The translations under genes and the position numbers were made by a program. Positions 21,136-32,284 of a stretch of 64,000 nucleotides of DNA are shown piece by piece; within the stretch, counting starts at the first letter, position 1, and every line of letters begins with the position of its first letter. The DNA comes from Calliopum simillimum (lineage: Eukaryota; Arthropoda; Insecta; Diptera; Lauxaniidae): assembly GCA_951812925.1 (NCBI GenBank), contig OX638368.1, positions 80,644,909 through 80,708,908 of the forward strand, written 5' to 3'. The notes under the pieces were generated by a model. The model had not been told where the DNA came from. It did no database searches and saw nothing but the letters and a program-made list of their open reading frames with translations.

Positions 21136-24100
21136 TAGGGTGTCCCGTTCATATATGGGGAACATTTTTTTTCGAGCTACACTATCGCAAGGGGCATCAA
21201 AAGTTGCGTAATTTTACACAGATTATGAAAACAATAAAAAACATCGAAGTGCATGACATCTTGAGGGCTCTACCTCACCTTGAAGTTTTGTAAATTTTTC
21301 GTTTTGCAGACCTATATACCGTATGCCTAAAATAATATAAAATTCAAGTTTAAAGGGTATTTATTGCTGAAATAAACGAAACATGACTTTGAAAAATATA
21401 ATAAACAAAATGAATCTTATATTTAAAGACAAAACTTAAAACTTAAATTTATTTTTGTGTCCAAAATTTGGCATTTCTGCTCGAGATTGTAACCTTGTTC
21501 TAATAAATCCATCTCTAGAATTAACGTCAGTTACTCTTTGTGAGGTCTCTGTTACCAGTTTAACACATCTTTCAACTGATTGTGTGTGGCAAGGAAAATC
21601 AACAATTTCCAAGCTCTTACCTTTTGCCATGATTTGATGGTCCTCATTAGAAATATGTCGAAGAACCGGCGGAGCTGAAATCTTACACTTGCACCATTCA
21701 ATCATTTCGGTGTAATCTGTTGCAGAGAAGTTAGTTTTTGGTAGTTTAAAAATCCTGCATTTAATGTTCCTTTCAGCTTCTCTAGCTTTTATTATTCTTC
21801 GGAATGCTAGCTCTCGAATATAGTCTCTCTTATCAAACAACATACTGACAAGTAGGTTTTCTGGGTGTGCAAAGAAAGCATTTCTTTCAACAACAGAATT
21901 TACAACATATCTCAAATTTTCTGGTAAAAATTGCGAGTATGTAATTAACTGAAAAATATGTTTGGCTTTATCCTTAAAAGATGAATTTTTCTTGATAAGG
22001 AACCAAATCGGAGCGTATACTTTTACCACGTAGTTGACTAGCAATTTCAAATTTTCTGATGGATTAAGAGTACTTACGTAAAGTCTAAGTATACGATTAG
22101 CAGAAGTAATCTATCTTGAGTGCGCCATTTTCCCAGGTTGACGATTAGCCAGCTCAGGAGAACATGAACCAATTGATACTGCTTGACATAGCTCATAAAG
22201 ATATTTTTGGTCAGTACTAAGTACTTCGACCACGAGAAGTGCGACCATCTAAGGTGAAGAATAAGTGACGAAGGGGTAACTCGTTGGCATGAAGCATGCA
22301 CATACACCATTGTAGCGGTCTTTCAAAATACTTCTCTAAATATTGAATCACACCACCTTTCCAACCAGTGTTAGTTGGCGTTCCATCACATCCAACACAA
22401 ATCACTTCGTTTAAATCCAAACCTTGATCTTCTAGATAAGTTGTGATGGAATTAAAAATTACCTTTGCAGTGCCTTGATTTGGCGATGTGTGACCCAAAT
22501 AAAAGGATCCAGGTTCAGCTAAAATTGAAATGTGCTCTTCTAAAACTTTTTTGCGATGGTAACGATCGCCTATTTTCTCATTTATCAGGGTTTTGTCTTT
22601 TCTACCATCAAAGTAAATGCTTTTTATTTCAAAACCCTTAACGTCTTTTGATGCTTCTTGTCAGGCTATAGATACTGCTCTGTGTATTTTGTTTTTATCA
22701 ATTACTAAAGTCAAATCTGCTTTTGATACCAAACCAACGTCAGCTAAAACCGCAGAAGCAACAGCAGCAGCAGATCGAGTTGATAAACCATATCTATCGC
22801 AGACGTTAGCAACCGGTGGCAGCGTCATAGTATTCTGATTCACTTTAGAAGTGGATGGTGTAGCTGTTGAGGCCGTGTTTTCCTCTGTAATCGGATGCGT
22901 TTCTGGTGGAAATGCATGCACTGAATCTTCATCACGATTTTCTAAGACCCAATTAGTATTTTGTGTAGAACACAACTTTTTTGTAGTCCTTACCGACTCT
23001 TCAATTTTTCTCTGCTGCCGTTTCATCAATCTAGCTGTTTCTTTCTTATCAACACCACTTATAACCATTTTCCTTTCATTTCTTTGATCCAACAAAAATC
23101 TTCTCTCACTGATAGGGACTTTCTTAGGTTTTAAACAAGAACAGTTTTCAAATGAAGTGCATTTACAAGCAGCGACGTCAAAGAGCTTCTCAGATAACTC
23201 TAAAAAACACTTCAGGTTGTTTCGAAAACTAACATTTCGTTTGTTTTGGGGGTATCTTTTTAAACTGATGTAATTTTTGAAATAGGATTTCAGTAATTGA
23301 ATAACTTGTAACTTAGTTACGATTGGAATGGAAGCTTTTGTCCAAATATTATTGATCTCTTCAGAAACAATCAAAAATATATCTGAATTGGATGAATACT
23401 TTCCATTATTCTTCGATTTCAGGTCATTCTTGACATATAGTTGGTAGCTGTCGATCGTCAAGTTGTTTGTACGGTCCCAATATAGCGCAAATAGTGTCAC
23501 TACGCCTTGAACTCATTTTTTTTAAATCGCTGTACTTTTGAAGCATAAAAATTACTTTTGCTACGAAGAAAACACTCGTAAGTAAAGTACTCAAAACAAG
23601 TTGAAAGTTGAGGGAATAAACAGGTTGAAAAGTGACATTCAAATTGAAACTTGTTGTGCCTCCTACGCTACGCCACACTACGCCTCCCCTTTCGTGGATG
23701 ATTCTAGTGTCAAATGGGCGGGTAATTTTCTGAAGTTTTAGCACAGAGATAAGATAAGCGCTAATAGAACGTTTCTAAATCAATTCGATTAAACAAAATA
23801 AACAACCAATCGTCTTTTTTTTTTAAATCAAAACATGTATGCGCATGCGCAGAAGTGCAAATGGTTTGTGTACAGTGCACGGGCAGATAAGCAAATGTTT
23901 TCCGTAAATGAAAACAGACAAATTTATAAAGAATAAAAAGTATATTTTTTTTTATGTTTACATCAGGAGCCGAAATTACGAATAGAGAGAATATTATCCA
24001 TAAAAATGACAATTTTTAAAACTTTAACGATGGGTAGAGCCCTGAAGATATGATTTAATTTTGTTTTCAAAAATATTTTGGTAATCCACGATCAATTACG

Positions 24101-24159
24101 CAAATTTTGAGAGGTCTTTCATTAGCGGAAGCCGAAAAAAAAATTTTCGGGACACCCTA
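21136..24159 (-). mobile_element. 3.0-kb DNA transposon with perfect 8-bp target duplication
   Basis: The ends TAGGGTGTCCCG and CGGGACACCCTA are exact inverted repeats of 12 bp. The flanks ACGTACAC (21128-21135) and ACGTACAC (24160-24167) are a perfect 8-bp duplication. It interrupts the hAT transposase above, so it is the younger of the two. It carries a decayed minus-strand transposase (21436-23520). An 8-bp duplication fits hAT or P superfamilies, but the protein belongs to a family widespread in arthropods that I cannot name with certainty. Confidence 0.92.
21436..23519 (-). pseudogene. transposase of the 8-bp-duplication element, multiply frameshifted
   Basis: The start MSSRRSDTICAILG at 23519 is followed by a frameshift near 23430. 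Next come IVSEEINNIWTKASIPIV, a Cys-rich segment (CKCTSFENCSC), a Ser/Thr/Pro-rich linker and VCDRYGLSTRSAAAVASAVL. The catalytic-looking part has SIYFDGRKDKTLIN, ICVGCDGTPTNTGWKGGVI and CMLHANELPLRHLF, that is D, D and a C-x2-H insertion as in the hAT/P/MULE/Kolobok clan. A damaged stretch (22080-22250) precedes the C-terminus: VYAPIWFLIKKNSSFKDKA, ELAFRRIIKAREAERN, FPCHTQSVERCVKLVTE and SRDGFIRTRLQSRAEMP. Several breaks make it inactive. Confidence 0.82.
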
Positions 24160-24167
24160 ACGTACAC

Positions 24168-24520
24168 ACTCCTTTTGTGAATTCCATGTTATATCATTTG
24201 GTATTTGGGGCATCAAGCCTGTTTTTTCAATAAGCCAACCATGTGGCTGGTGATGGTTTCGAAAATATTTATGGACTATCACAATATGTTTTAAAACATT
24301 TTTTGGAGTTACCACAGATTCTAAAAGATTTAGATAATGCACAGAGCACCCATACGTCAATATGTGTGGAAACTCTTGCTCTATGCATTTTCGGAACGCC
24401 TTCATTATGTTTTATTTCAAGAATGGCATCTCTTGCTAATTCGAAACACTTTTCCGCAGTTTTTTTTTCTGATCCACAATCAACTGCATTTAAAAGATAC
24501 GAGTTTGAACCTGTATGCAT
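24168..24520 (-). pseudogene. hAT transposase, central part
   Basis: Two overlapping frames carry VDCGSEKKTAEKCFELARDA, then HILTYGCSVHYLNLLESVVT and YFRNHHQPHGWLIEKTGL with PNDITWNSQ. These are conserved blocks of the DUF659/hAT catalytic region. A frameshift separates the two halves. The end at 24160 is the insertion point of the 21136-24159 element. Confidence 0.82.
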
Positions 24521-24659
24521 ACTGTGAGCAATTATGGGATCGTTTCGAACACTTGACCATCCATTTCAGTAGCTATGGTGATTTCAAGCAACAAGGTTAA
24601 TATGTTCTTGTTTTACGTAATTGATGCACTTAACAAAAGAAGAGACATAAACTGTACAA

Positions 24660-26110
24660 CAGAGATGGGCACAGCTAGTTACTTCTGTAACTTGATACAT
24701 TTTTGTTACTTGTTACTTTTGTATCAAGTATCAACAATTTTTTTAGTTACTTGTTACTTTTGTATCAGTATCAAAAGAAAAAATGTTGTTACTTGATACA
24801 AAAGTAACAACTAACTAAAAAAATTTTTGATGCTTGACACAAAAGTAACAAGTAACCAAAAAATTTTTGATACTCGTTACAAAAGTAGCAAAATCACGAG
24901 TAACTATTGTTATTGATACATATACATATGTATAAATTAACATTTTTTAATGGTTTTCAGGACTGCCAACTGTTATTTATTTTTATTTTGGTTAAATGGA
25001 ACTTTTTTAAATTTAATTAAAAAAAAAAAAAAAATGAATTTAGGTCTTGAAGTTCTTAGATAAGCTTTTTAAAAAATCCAATATATATTTTTAGGGCTGC
25101 CACCTGGTTATTTTCTGGAATTTTGCTAAAATCATACTTTTTGTGACCTAATTCAAATTTTTACTTTAGGACACGCTCAGATAAATATTTTAAAAATTAT
25201 ACAAAAACTTTTAGGGTTTCCACCTGATTTTTTTTTGTAAATTTTGCTTAAACCATACATGTGTTTAGAAAAAAAAATTTTAATTTTAATCTTAAAACGC
25301 TTGGATAAACTTTTAAAAAATCCAGCACATTTTTGTGGTTGCCACCTGGTTGTTTTTTTAAATCAAAATGTTCTTCCAAAAAATTACTCAAATCAACATT
25401 TTCTCTCTATAAATTAACATCTTGAGTCCAAAACAACGAAACAAAAATTTAGGGTTGCCAGACGTTTTTCCGCAAAATCGCCTTTCTTTGTTAACTTTCT
25501 TTATTGAAAAGTTATAGGGTCGACCCAAAAACTAATAGTAAATTTTTAGGGTTGCCAACTGGTTTTTTTAAAAATAAAAATTTTTTTCCAAAAAATTCCT
25601 TAAAACAACATTTTCTCTCTATAAATAAACATCTTGAGTCCAAAAACAACGAAACAAAAATTTAGAGCTGTCATATTAGGGTTGCCAGACGTTTTTTTCG
25701 CAAAATTGCTTTTCTTTGTTAACTTTCTTTATTGAAAATCTATAGGATCGACCCAAAAACCCATTGTAGTTTTTTTAGGGCTGCCACCTGGTTTTTTTTA
25801 TATCAAAATGTTCTTCCAAAAAATTACTCAAATCAACATTTCCTCTCTATAAATTAACATCTTGAGTCCGAAAATAACGAAACAAAAATTTGGGGTTGCC
25901 ATATTAGGGTTGCCAGACGTTTTTTCGCAAAATTGCCTTTCTCTGTTAACTTTCTTTATTGAAAAGTTATAGAATCGACCCAAAAACTAATAGTAAATTT
26001 TTAGGTTTGCCACCTGGTTTTTTTAATAAAATCAAAATTTTCTTCCAATAAATTCCTTAAATCAACATTTTCACTCTATAAATTGACAAAAATAACAGAA
26101 CAAAAAATAT
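24660..26110. mobile_element. hAT-type non-autonomous element, left half plus tandem expansion
   Basis: It begins CAGAGATGGGCACAGCTAG, the same terminus as the complete copy at 61685-62815, and follows that copy through the GTAACTTGATACA repeats, GGTTTTCAGGACTGCCAAC and GGTTGCCACCTGG blocks. After about 25330 it differs: three tandem units of about 225 bp (25420-26060) alternate TAGGGTTGCCAGACGTTTTT with GGTTGCCACCTGGTTT. No right terminus or 8-bp duplication was found, so this copy is truncated or rearranged. Confidence 0.75.
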
Positions 26111-26809
26111 GGCAACCCTTAATTTTTTTTTCGTTGTTTTTTACTCATGAATGGTAGATAGAATATACAACCATGTATGTGCCAAGTTTTATAACGATAT
26201 CTGACATATGTGAAGAAATATAGAATTTTGTAAAGGTGTGAGAAGTCTATGTCAAATACGTATTTAGTGCATGAACGTGAAGTTGAGGCTGGATTTGTTG
26301 AAGTTGGTAGCTTAAACTCAATTGACCTCCTCAAAGTCCACTTCCGGTTTTATAAAAACCCAATTTAATTTAAAATACACAAACACATATGTATGGATGA
26401 ATGTCAAATGTGCCCCATCGGCAAAAGTCAAATGTGCCCCAAAATCTCTTGAAGAATTAAAAATATTTTAAAATTTAAACTATTTGACCTTGATAAAAAC
26501 CACTTTTATTCTATTAATTATAAAGGTTAGTGCTACCAAATTTTCATACTTTTAAAAAACAATACAACTTTATTTGCAAAACCCTTAGAACAAGATGCCG
26601 AAAATTACAAAAAAAAAAACACAAAAAGTTAAAAAAGCGTATAAGAGCGAGAGGAGTTGAAAGAGAACTGCTAAAGTTCATTACCTCGCTTTCACTCTAA
26701 TAAGTTATGATTCTGCATTTCAGGTTTTTGGTTCGAAAGGCGTGTTCACACCGAAAGTGGCAAAGTCAAATGTGCCCCGGTGTCAAATGTACCCCAGTTT
26801 ACCCGATAG
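26111..26809. repeat. segment with direct repeats of GTCAAATGTGCCCC
   Basis: GTCAAATGTGCCCC occurs in pairs at about 26403 and 26429 and again at about 26765 and 26782, the last with one change. The pairs bracket about 330 bp of AT-rich sequence in the same orientation. The arrangement is neither a clear LTR pair nor an inverted-repeat element. Confidence 0.5.
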
Positions 26810-28110
26810 AAAAATATCAAAAACTCAAAATATTTTTTGTGAAATAGATAAATAAATGGAATCTGCCACGCACTCAAAATTTTTCTTCTTTTGTATCATA
26901 ACTCGGAAAGTAAGACCCCTATTGGAAAAATACGAAACGATATTTTGATAAGGAAGATATGCCATTAATAAAAAAAGAATTTCATCTTTTTTTTTAGCTA
27001 CGCTGTAAGGCTGAAAACAGCGTTTTTTTCAACTTCAAGCAAGGATATTTTAAAATCCTGCAGAAATAATGTTCTGCTAATGAAGACGGATTCAACGTCG
27101 AAAAGTACATAAGACATGAAAAGTTCATTCCATTTCTTTTTGCGCCTGAGTTCTTAACCAAAATTTTGGTAAAACGTGGGCGTGGTAATCATTGAACAAC
27201 GCCCATTTTTCGTTATGCTTTAGATACTTATGATCCAGACCCTCATACCAAATTTCATCAAAATATGTTGTACCATTTGCGAGAAATAGCATTTAATGTG
27301 TTTTACTTGAATGGGAGGTTCCACTCCCACCGGCGATATTTTTCCCACTTTAGATCGAAGGTGCCTTATTGCAAGTGAATAAAATAAAATATAATATAAT
27401 AAAAATAAAATTGTTGGAGTCGTTTTCGAGTAATATTGAATCAAAATTTTAAATGGTTTAAAAAGGGACTGGCACTCCTTCGATACCGCCCACTTTTCGT
27501 TTATTACAAGGCATTGATAAGCAGTACCTACTTACTAAATTTTATTAAAATACCTCGTAACATTTGCGGGAAATAGCATTTAACGTATTTTATTTGCATA
27601 GGAGGTTCCACGCCCACTTTCAGATCAGAGATGTCTTATAGCAAATAGGCTCCCCATAGTTAATTTAAGAATGATTGCTTTATTAGTTTTCTTTTTATAC
27701 CGCATTATATTTTTGTGGGCGGCGCCACGCCCTTCAACGAGTTTTCCCAACATAACGGCATATAACATATTAATTCTTGTTTGCAGAGGTAACATCTCTT
27801 AAATTTTCATCAAAATGGTTGGAGTCGTTTTCGAGTAATATTGAATCAAAATTTTCTAGCGTTAAAAAGTGGGCGTGGTACTTATTTGTTCCCGCCCACT
27901 TTTCGTTTGTTATAAGGTATTGTTAAATAGTACCCGCCCACAAAATTTCATCTAAATATCTTGTATGGTTTGCGAGTTATGACCAAATTAAATTTAAAAT
28001 TTAGGGCGGTGCTACGCCCCCTCGTGAGCATTTACAAAGTTCAAGCCTAGCTCGTTCTCCATTGTATGCTAATATCTAACATTATCCGAAGTTTCATTAA
28101 AATCGTTGTA
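26810..28110. repeat. second copy of the GGGCGGTGCCACGCCC repeat family
   Basis: Colinear with 18170-19680, but with a longer tail containing GTGGGCGTGGTA and GCCCACTTTTCGTT blocks at about 27175, 27470 and 27870. These phrases recur with the sentence-like spacing typical of dipteran non-coding interspersed repeats. No ORF is supported. Confidence 0.7.
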
Positions 28111-28199
28111 GCCGTTTTCGAGAAAAAGTTTTGCCCGTTCCAAACATACTTACATAAGTATGTACATACAATTTTATCTCGTATAAGCAGAGAATATAT

Positions 28200-28846
28200 T
28201 ATCCGATATTTGGTAAATTTTCAAGACAATTTTGTTGGCTCTCCGGGCCTAATTCGTTTCTCTGTTCGTGTATTACGTTTATTTGCTTATTGCTTCGATT
28301 ATCTTGTTGGTTTTGACTTTGCTACTTATTTCCGCGATTATTTCTATTATAACCGTTATTACGATTGTTATAATAATTTTTATTGTTGTTATAATTATTA
28401 TTTCTATTGAAATTACCATTTTGCTGGCTTTTAACTTTGCTGTTGTTCCAATTATTTTTGGAATTATTAAAATTATTATTGTTCCTGTAGTTGTTAAAAC
28501 TGTAACTACCATTTTGATTCGACTGAACATTTCTGTTGTAAATTTTTTTACATTTATTATTCGAATTGAAATGCATAACCCTTGACAGATTGCAATTAGA
28601 TTCATTTTCAAGCTCTAATGTTAGATCTACAGCTTCATTAAAAGATTTTGGTTTTGATGCAAATACTGTTTGCTTAAAGGAATCATTTAAGCCATTTTTA
28701 AAAACTGTAAGGGTAAATTGTTCATTTAATTTAACTACCACTGCCTTTTCCGTTGCACTAGCATTTTGACCTAATTGACCTATTTGCAGGTTATTTAAGT
28801 CTCCTATTAAATTTAGTATTTTATCCTTATAACTAGTAACACTCAA
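28200..28846 (-). pseudogene. gypsy gag, C-terminal part (Asn-rich)
   Basis: The frame at 28846-28322 gives TSYKDKILNLIGDLNNLQIG, LNEQFTLTVFKNGLNDSF and SFNEAVDLTLELENES, the conserved end of a gypsy-type capsid. A strongly Asn/Tyr-biased tail follows (NNNFNNSKNNWNNSK-like). A frameshift near 28320 leads to NELGPESQQNCLENLP. Low-complexity AAT codons explain the mirrored long frames on the plus strand. Confidence 0.7.
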
Positions 28847-28990
28847 AGTGTTCTGAGTATAATTGAAAAGAATACCTACTTTGTAATTTCAGAATCGTTG
28901 TTTGGTTTTTGTACGTATTGCTCAATACCGTACTTATAGCCGGAGAGCCAGCGCCTAAAAACAACTTTGCGTTTCTAAAAGCTGAATTTT

Positions 28991-30097
28991 TATACCCTAC
29001 ACCCAGGGTATATTCACTTTGTCCTTCCGTTTGTAACGCAGAGAAGGAGGCGTGGCAGGTATAGAAAAGTATATATATTCTTGATCAGCGTCACCTCCTG
29101 AGTCGATTTAGCCATGTCCGTCTGTCTGGCTGGCTGGCTGGCTGGGTGGCTGGCTGGCTGGCTGGCTGGCTGGCTGTGTGTTGAAATACACTTTTTGGGA
29201 AAACTGAGCAAGATAATTCAATGAAATTTGGTACACTGCCTTCATCGTCAAAGTTAGCTCGGGGGATTGAAAATGAGCAAAATCGGTCAACGGACACGCC
29301 TACCGCCCATACAAAAATTATATTCAAAATGCAATTTTAGGAGTATTTTTCACGACAATGCAACCACAATACATATAAGTACTACGAATTGTAAGCGCAA
29401 GCTCTGAAAAAAAAACTGAGCGAATTCGGACAAGAGGGCGTGGCACCTCCCATATAAGCAAAAGCTTCAAAACGCTATACTGAAAGCGTTTTTTGAGATA
29501 TTCGAACCAACTTTGACTTAGACACTAAGAATTATAAATAAAAGCTCTCAGCAAAAATTGGTTGAAATCGTACAAGGGGGCGTGGCACCTCCCATATAAG
29601 CAAAAGTTTCAAAATGCTATACTGAAAAAGTTTTTTGAGATAATCCAATTAAATTTCACTCTGACACTAAAAACTATAAATGCAAGCTCTGAACAAAAAC
29701 TAGGTGTACTCGGACAAGAGGGCGTGGCACCTCCCATATAAGCAAAAGCTTCAAAACGCTATACTGAAAGCGTTTTTTGAGATATTTGAACCAAATTTGA
29801 CTCAGACACTAAGAATTATAAATGAAAGCTCTCAGCAAAAACTGGGTGAAATCAGACAAGGGGGCGTGGCACCTCCCATGTAAGCAAAAGAATCAAAATG
29901 CTATACTGAAAGAGTTTTTTGAGATAATCCAACTAAATTTCACTCTGACAATAAAAACTATAAATGCAAGCTCTGAACAAAAACTGGGTGTACTCGGGCA
30001 AGAGGGAGTGGCACCTCCCATATAAGCAAAATTTTCAAAATACTGCAGTGTAGGGTATTTATTTTTTGGCCGGGCCAAAATTTACACCCTTACTAGT
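28991..30097 (+). mobile_element. DINE-1/Helentron non-autonomous element, copy 1
   Basis: It starts TATACCCTACACCCAGGG and contains AAGTATATATATTCTTGATC and AGCCATGTCCGTCTGTCTG followed by a GGCT microsatellite. Four tandem units of about 120 bp follow (GGGCGTGGCACCTCCCATAT and GCTATACTGAAAGC), and it ends CCTTACTAGT. Start, internal AT block and microsatellite position match Drosophila DINE-1. The homologous empty site is present at about 33285-33300 in the opposite foldback arm and shows clean insertion between two T residues without target duplication. Confidence 0.9.
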
Positions 30098-30587
30098 TTA
30101 CAGTTGGTTATAGTAATTGTGTACATCATTAATCTGTCGGTCAGTCAAGCGAACTGTAGAACAGGCGGCTGCTATATGGTCTCAAACATGTAAAATTTCG
30201 ATTTTTCTGCAATCAATTTCTTAAAGCTGAAACTTCTTATACACGTTATATAATGCATACAAATAACAGTTTTGTCGGTCAGTCAGTTAAACGTTAGAAC
30301 GGGGCTAGTCAGCACGCCCCAATATATGTGCAATAAATGAATCAAGTCAAAATTATTTCTAAAAGCTGAATTTTTTTTAGGGGTACTTAATTGTATATTA
30401 ACCACAAATAAAGCAGTCAGTCAACAATAATGTAGAACAATCTCCGTCAGCAAGCTCAACAAAACAAAATAAAAAGGAACCAATTTGTTTTTAAATTTTT
30501 TATTTTTTTTGTTGAGCTTGCTGACAAAGAGTGTTCTACAATATAGTGGACTGACTGCTTTATTTGTGGTTAATATACAATTAAGTA

Positions 30588-31441
30588 GAGTAACTTCGGG
30601 TAATGTGATATAGGCGGGTAATGTGATATACCAGCATATCTTCTTAAATAAACAACTCTCGATAATGATTTTTACGTCAACACCACAGTAACTGAAAAAG
30701 AAACGTGCTGCAAGTTTTTGAGCGCCCACCTTTATTTATTCTGCCTTCAGTGTTGTAAAATCGATTTAGCAGTAAATAAAAAGTTTTATTTGCGCGTGCT
30801 TTATGTTAGGATCTCGCCAAAACTAAAATTGATATCATAGCCGAAATATTAAATTCTGCTAGTGGGTGAATATACCTAACCATAAATTAATTGAATTTTT
30901 TATTTGCTGGAGTATGTTTTTCAAAAATAACCTGATTGTTTTAAAACTGAAATTCGGGTAATGTGATATAGTGCACTCTGGCGCCGAAAATATTTGATGT
31001 TCCACATGCAATGCAAAATGTTTGACACGATGGTCTTTTGGCCCAAATTTAAAATGTTTTTCCTTATTAACAATTTGTTGGTCCAACATTTTTATATAAA
31101 GGTCACAGTTTTTAAGAAAAATGAGCTAAAGCTTTGTAAAAGCGATTTTAGTAATGTTTATCACTCACACGATGATCTTTTTGTCGAAAATGCAATTTAT
31201 TGGTCCATGCGATATAGTATATCACATTACCCGCCAATTTTTTTTCTTAACTTTTTTTGCCTTTTTTCAATTTTATTATAAAATAGCTTAAGATTGGCCA
31301 ACGCTAAAGAACTCCAAAATCATAATATACTCTACAATACATCAATAAAACATAATACATATAGTGGTAGCAGCTATGCTTTGAAAACTACGTATAATTT
31401 AGAAAACAAAAATGCCTATATCACATTACCCGAACTTACTA
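30588..31441. mobile_element. TA-flanked MITE, 854 bp
   Basis: The terminal inverted repeats contain TTCGGGTAATGTGATATAGG and its mirror, and the flanks are TA (30586-30587 and 31442-31443). The empty site is visible: TTAAG-TA-CCCC in neighbouring array units against TTAAG-TA, element, TA-CCGC here. Extra copies of CGGGTAATGTGATATA lie inside at about 30615, 30956 and (mirrored) 31214. No transposase. Probably Tc1/mariner-mobilised. Confidence 0.88.
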
Positions 31442-31480
31442 TACCGCTACAAAAATGTTCAGCTTTTAAAAACCATTTTT

Positions 31481-32278
31481 TATACCCTACATCCATTCAC
31501 TTGTCCTTCCGTTTATAACGCAGAGAAGGAGGCGTAGCAGATATAGAAAAGTATATATATTCTTGATCAGCGTCACCTCCTGAGTCAATATAGCCATGTC
31601 CGTCTGTCTGGCTGGGCAGCTGGCTGGGTGGCTGGCTGGCTGTGTGTGGAAATACACTTTTTGGGAAAACTAAGCAAGATTATTTCATGAAATTTAGTGC
31701 ACAGTCTTCGGCGTCAAAGTTAGCTCGGGGGATTGAAAATGAGAGAAATCGGTCAACGGACACGCCTACCGCCCATACAAAAAATATATTCAAAATGCAA
31801 CTTTTTGAGTTTTTTTCACGATAATGCAACCAAAATACACATAAGTACTACAAATTGTAAGCGCAAGCTCTGAACAAAAACCAGGAGAATTCGGACAAGA
31901 GGGTGTGGCACCTCCCATATAAGCAAAAACTTCAAAACGCTATACTGAAGGCGGTTTTTGAGATAATAAAACTGAATTTTACTCAAATGCTGAAAACTAT
32001 AAATTCAAACTCTGAGAAAAAACTGGGTGAATTCGGAGAAGAGGGCGTGGCACCTCCCATATAAACAAAAGGTTCAAAACGCTATACTGAAAACATTTTT
32101 TGAGATAATCCAACCAAATATCACTCAAATGCTAAGAACTATAAGTTCAAACTCTGCGAAAAAACTGGGTGAATTTGGGCAAGAGGGCGTAGCACCTTCC
32201 ATATAATCAAAACTTTCAAAATACTGCTGTGTAGGGTATTTAATGTTTGGTCATGCCAAAGGTAACATCCTTACTAGT
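31481..32278 (+). mobile_element. DINE-1/Helentron element, copy 2
   Basis: It starts TATACCCTACATCC and ends CCTTACTAGT. It has the same order of blocks as copy 1 but fewer internal units (about three). It is inserted in the T run of one unit of the array of about 122-bp units, between CCATTTTT and TTTTTTTGTTTTGTTGAGC. Confidence 0.88.
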
Positions 32279-32284
32279 TTTTTT

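Larger units (their letters stand above)
20187..24600 (-). mobile_element. hAT transposon copy (BED/hAT-C type), interrupted and decayed
   Basis: Minus-strand pieces of one hAT transposase flank a 3-kb insertion. The upstream piece (about 24520-24168) has HILTYGCSVHYLNLLE and YFRNHHQPHGWLIEK. The downstream piece (21120-20432) has WLSGRYPEFHTIFLNFQIED and the dimerisation motif STIERICSTYGLIWSPIQNS with LGTEKATKLVKVYRF. Stops and frameshifts occur throughout. The 3' end CAGGGCTGTAAAAAACCCGG at 20187 is a hAT-like terminus with CCCGGG subterminal motifs. The opposite terminus was not found and is probably lost where the next element begins (24660). Confidence 0.85.

Noticed and set aside
26403..26795. 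GTCAAATGTGCCCC pairs as LTRs of a small element
   Set aside because: The shared sequence is too short, the second pair is imperfect, and no TG...CA ends or target duplication were found.
28066..28611. Long frames rich in Ile/Val/Tyr on both strands
   Set aside because: They are shadows of the Asn-rich AAT-codon tail of the minus-strand gypsy gag.
29014..29327. Frames with ASQPASQPA-type repeats
   Set aside because: They come from translation of the GGCT microsatellite inside DINE-1. The same happens in the other DINE-1 copies.
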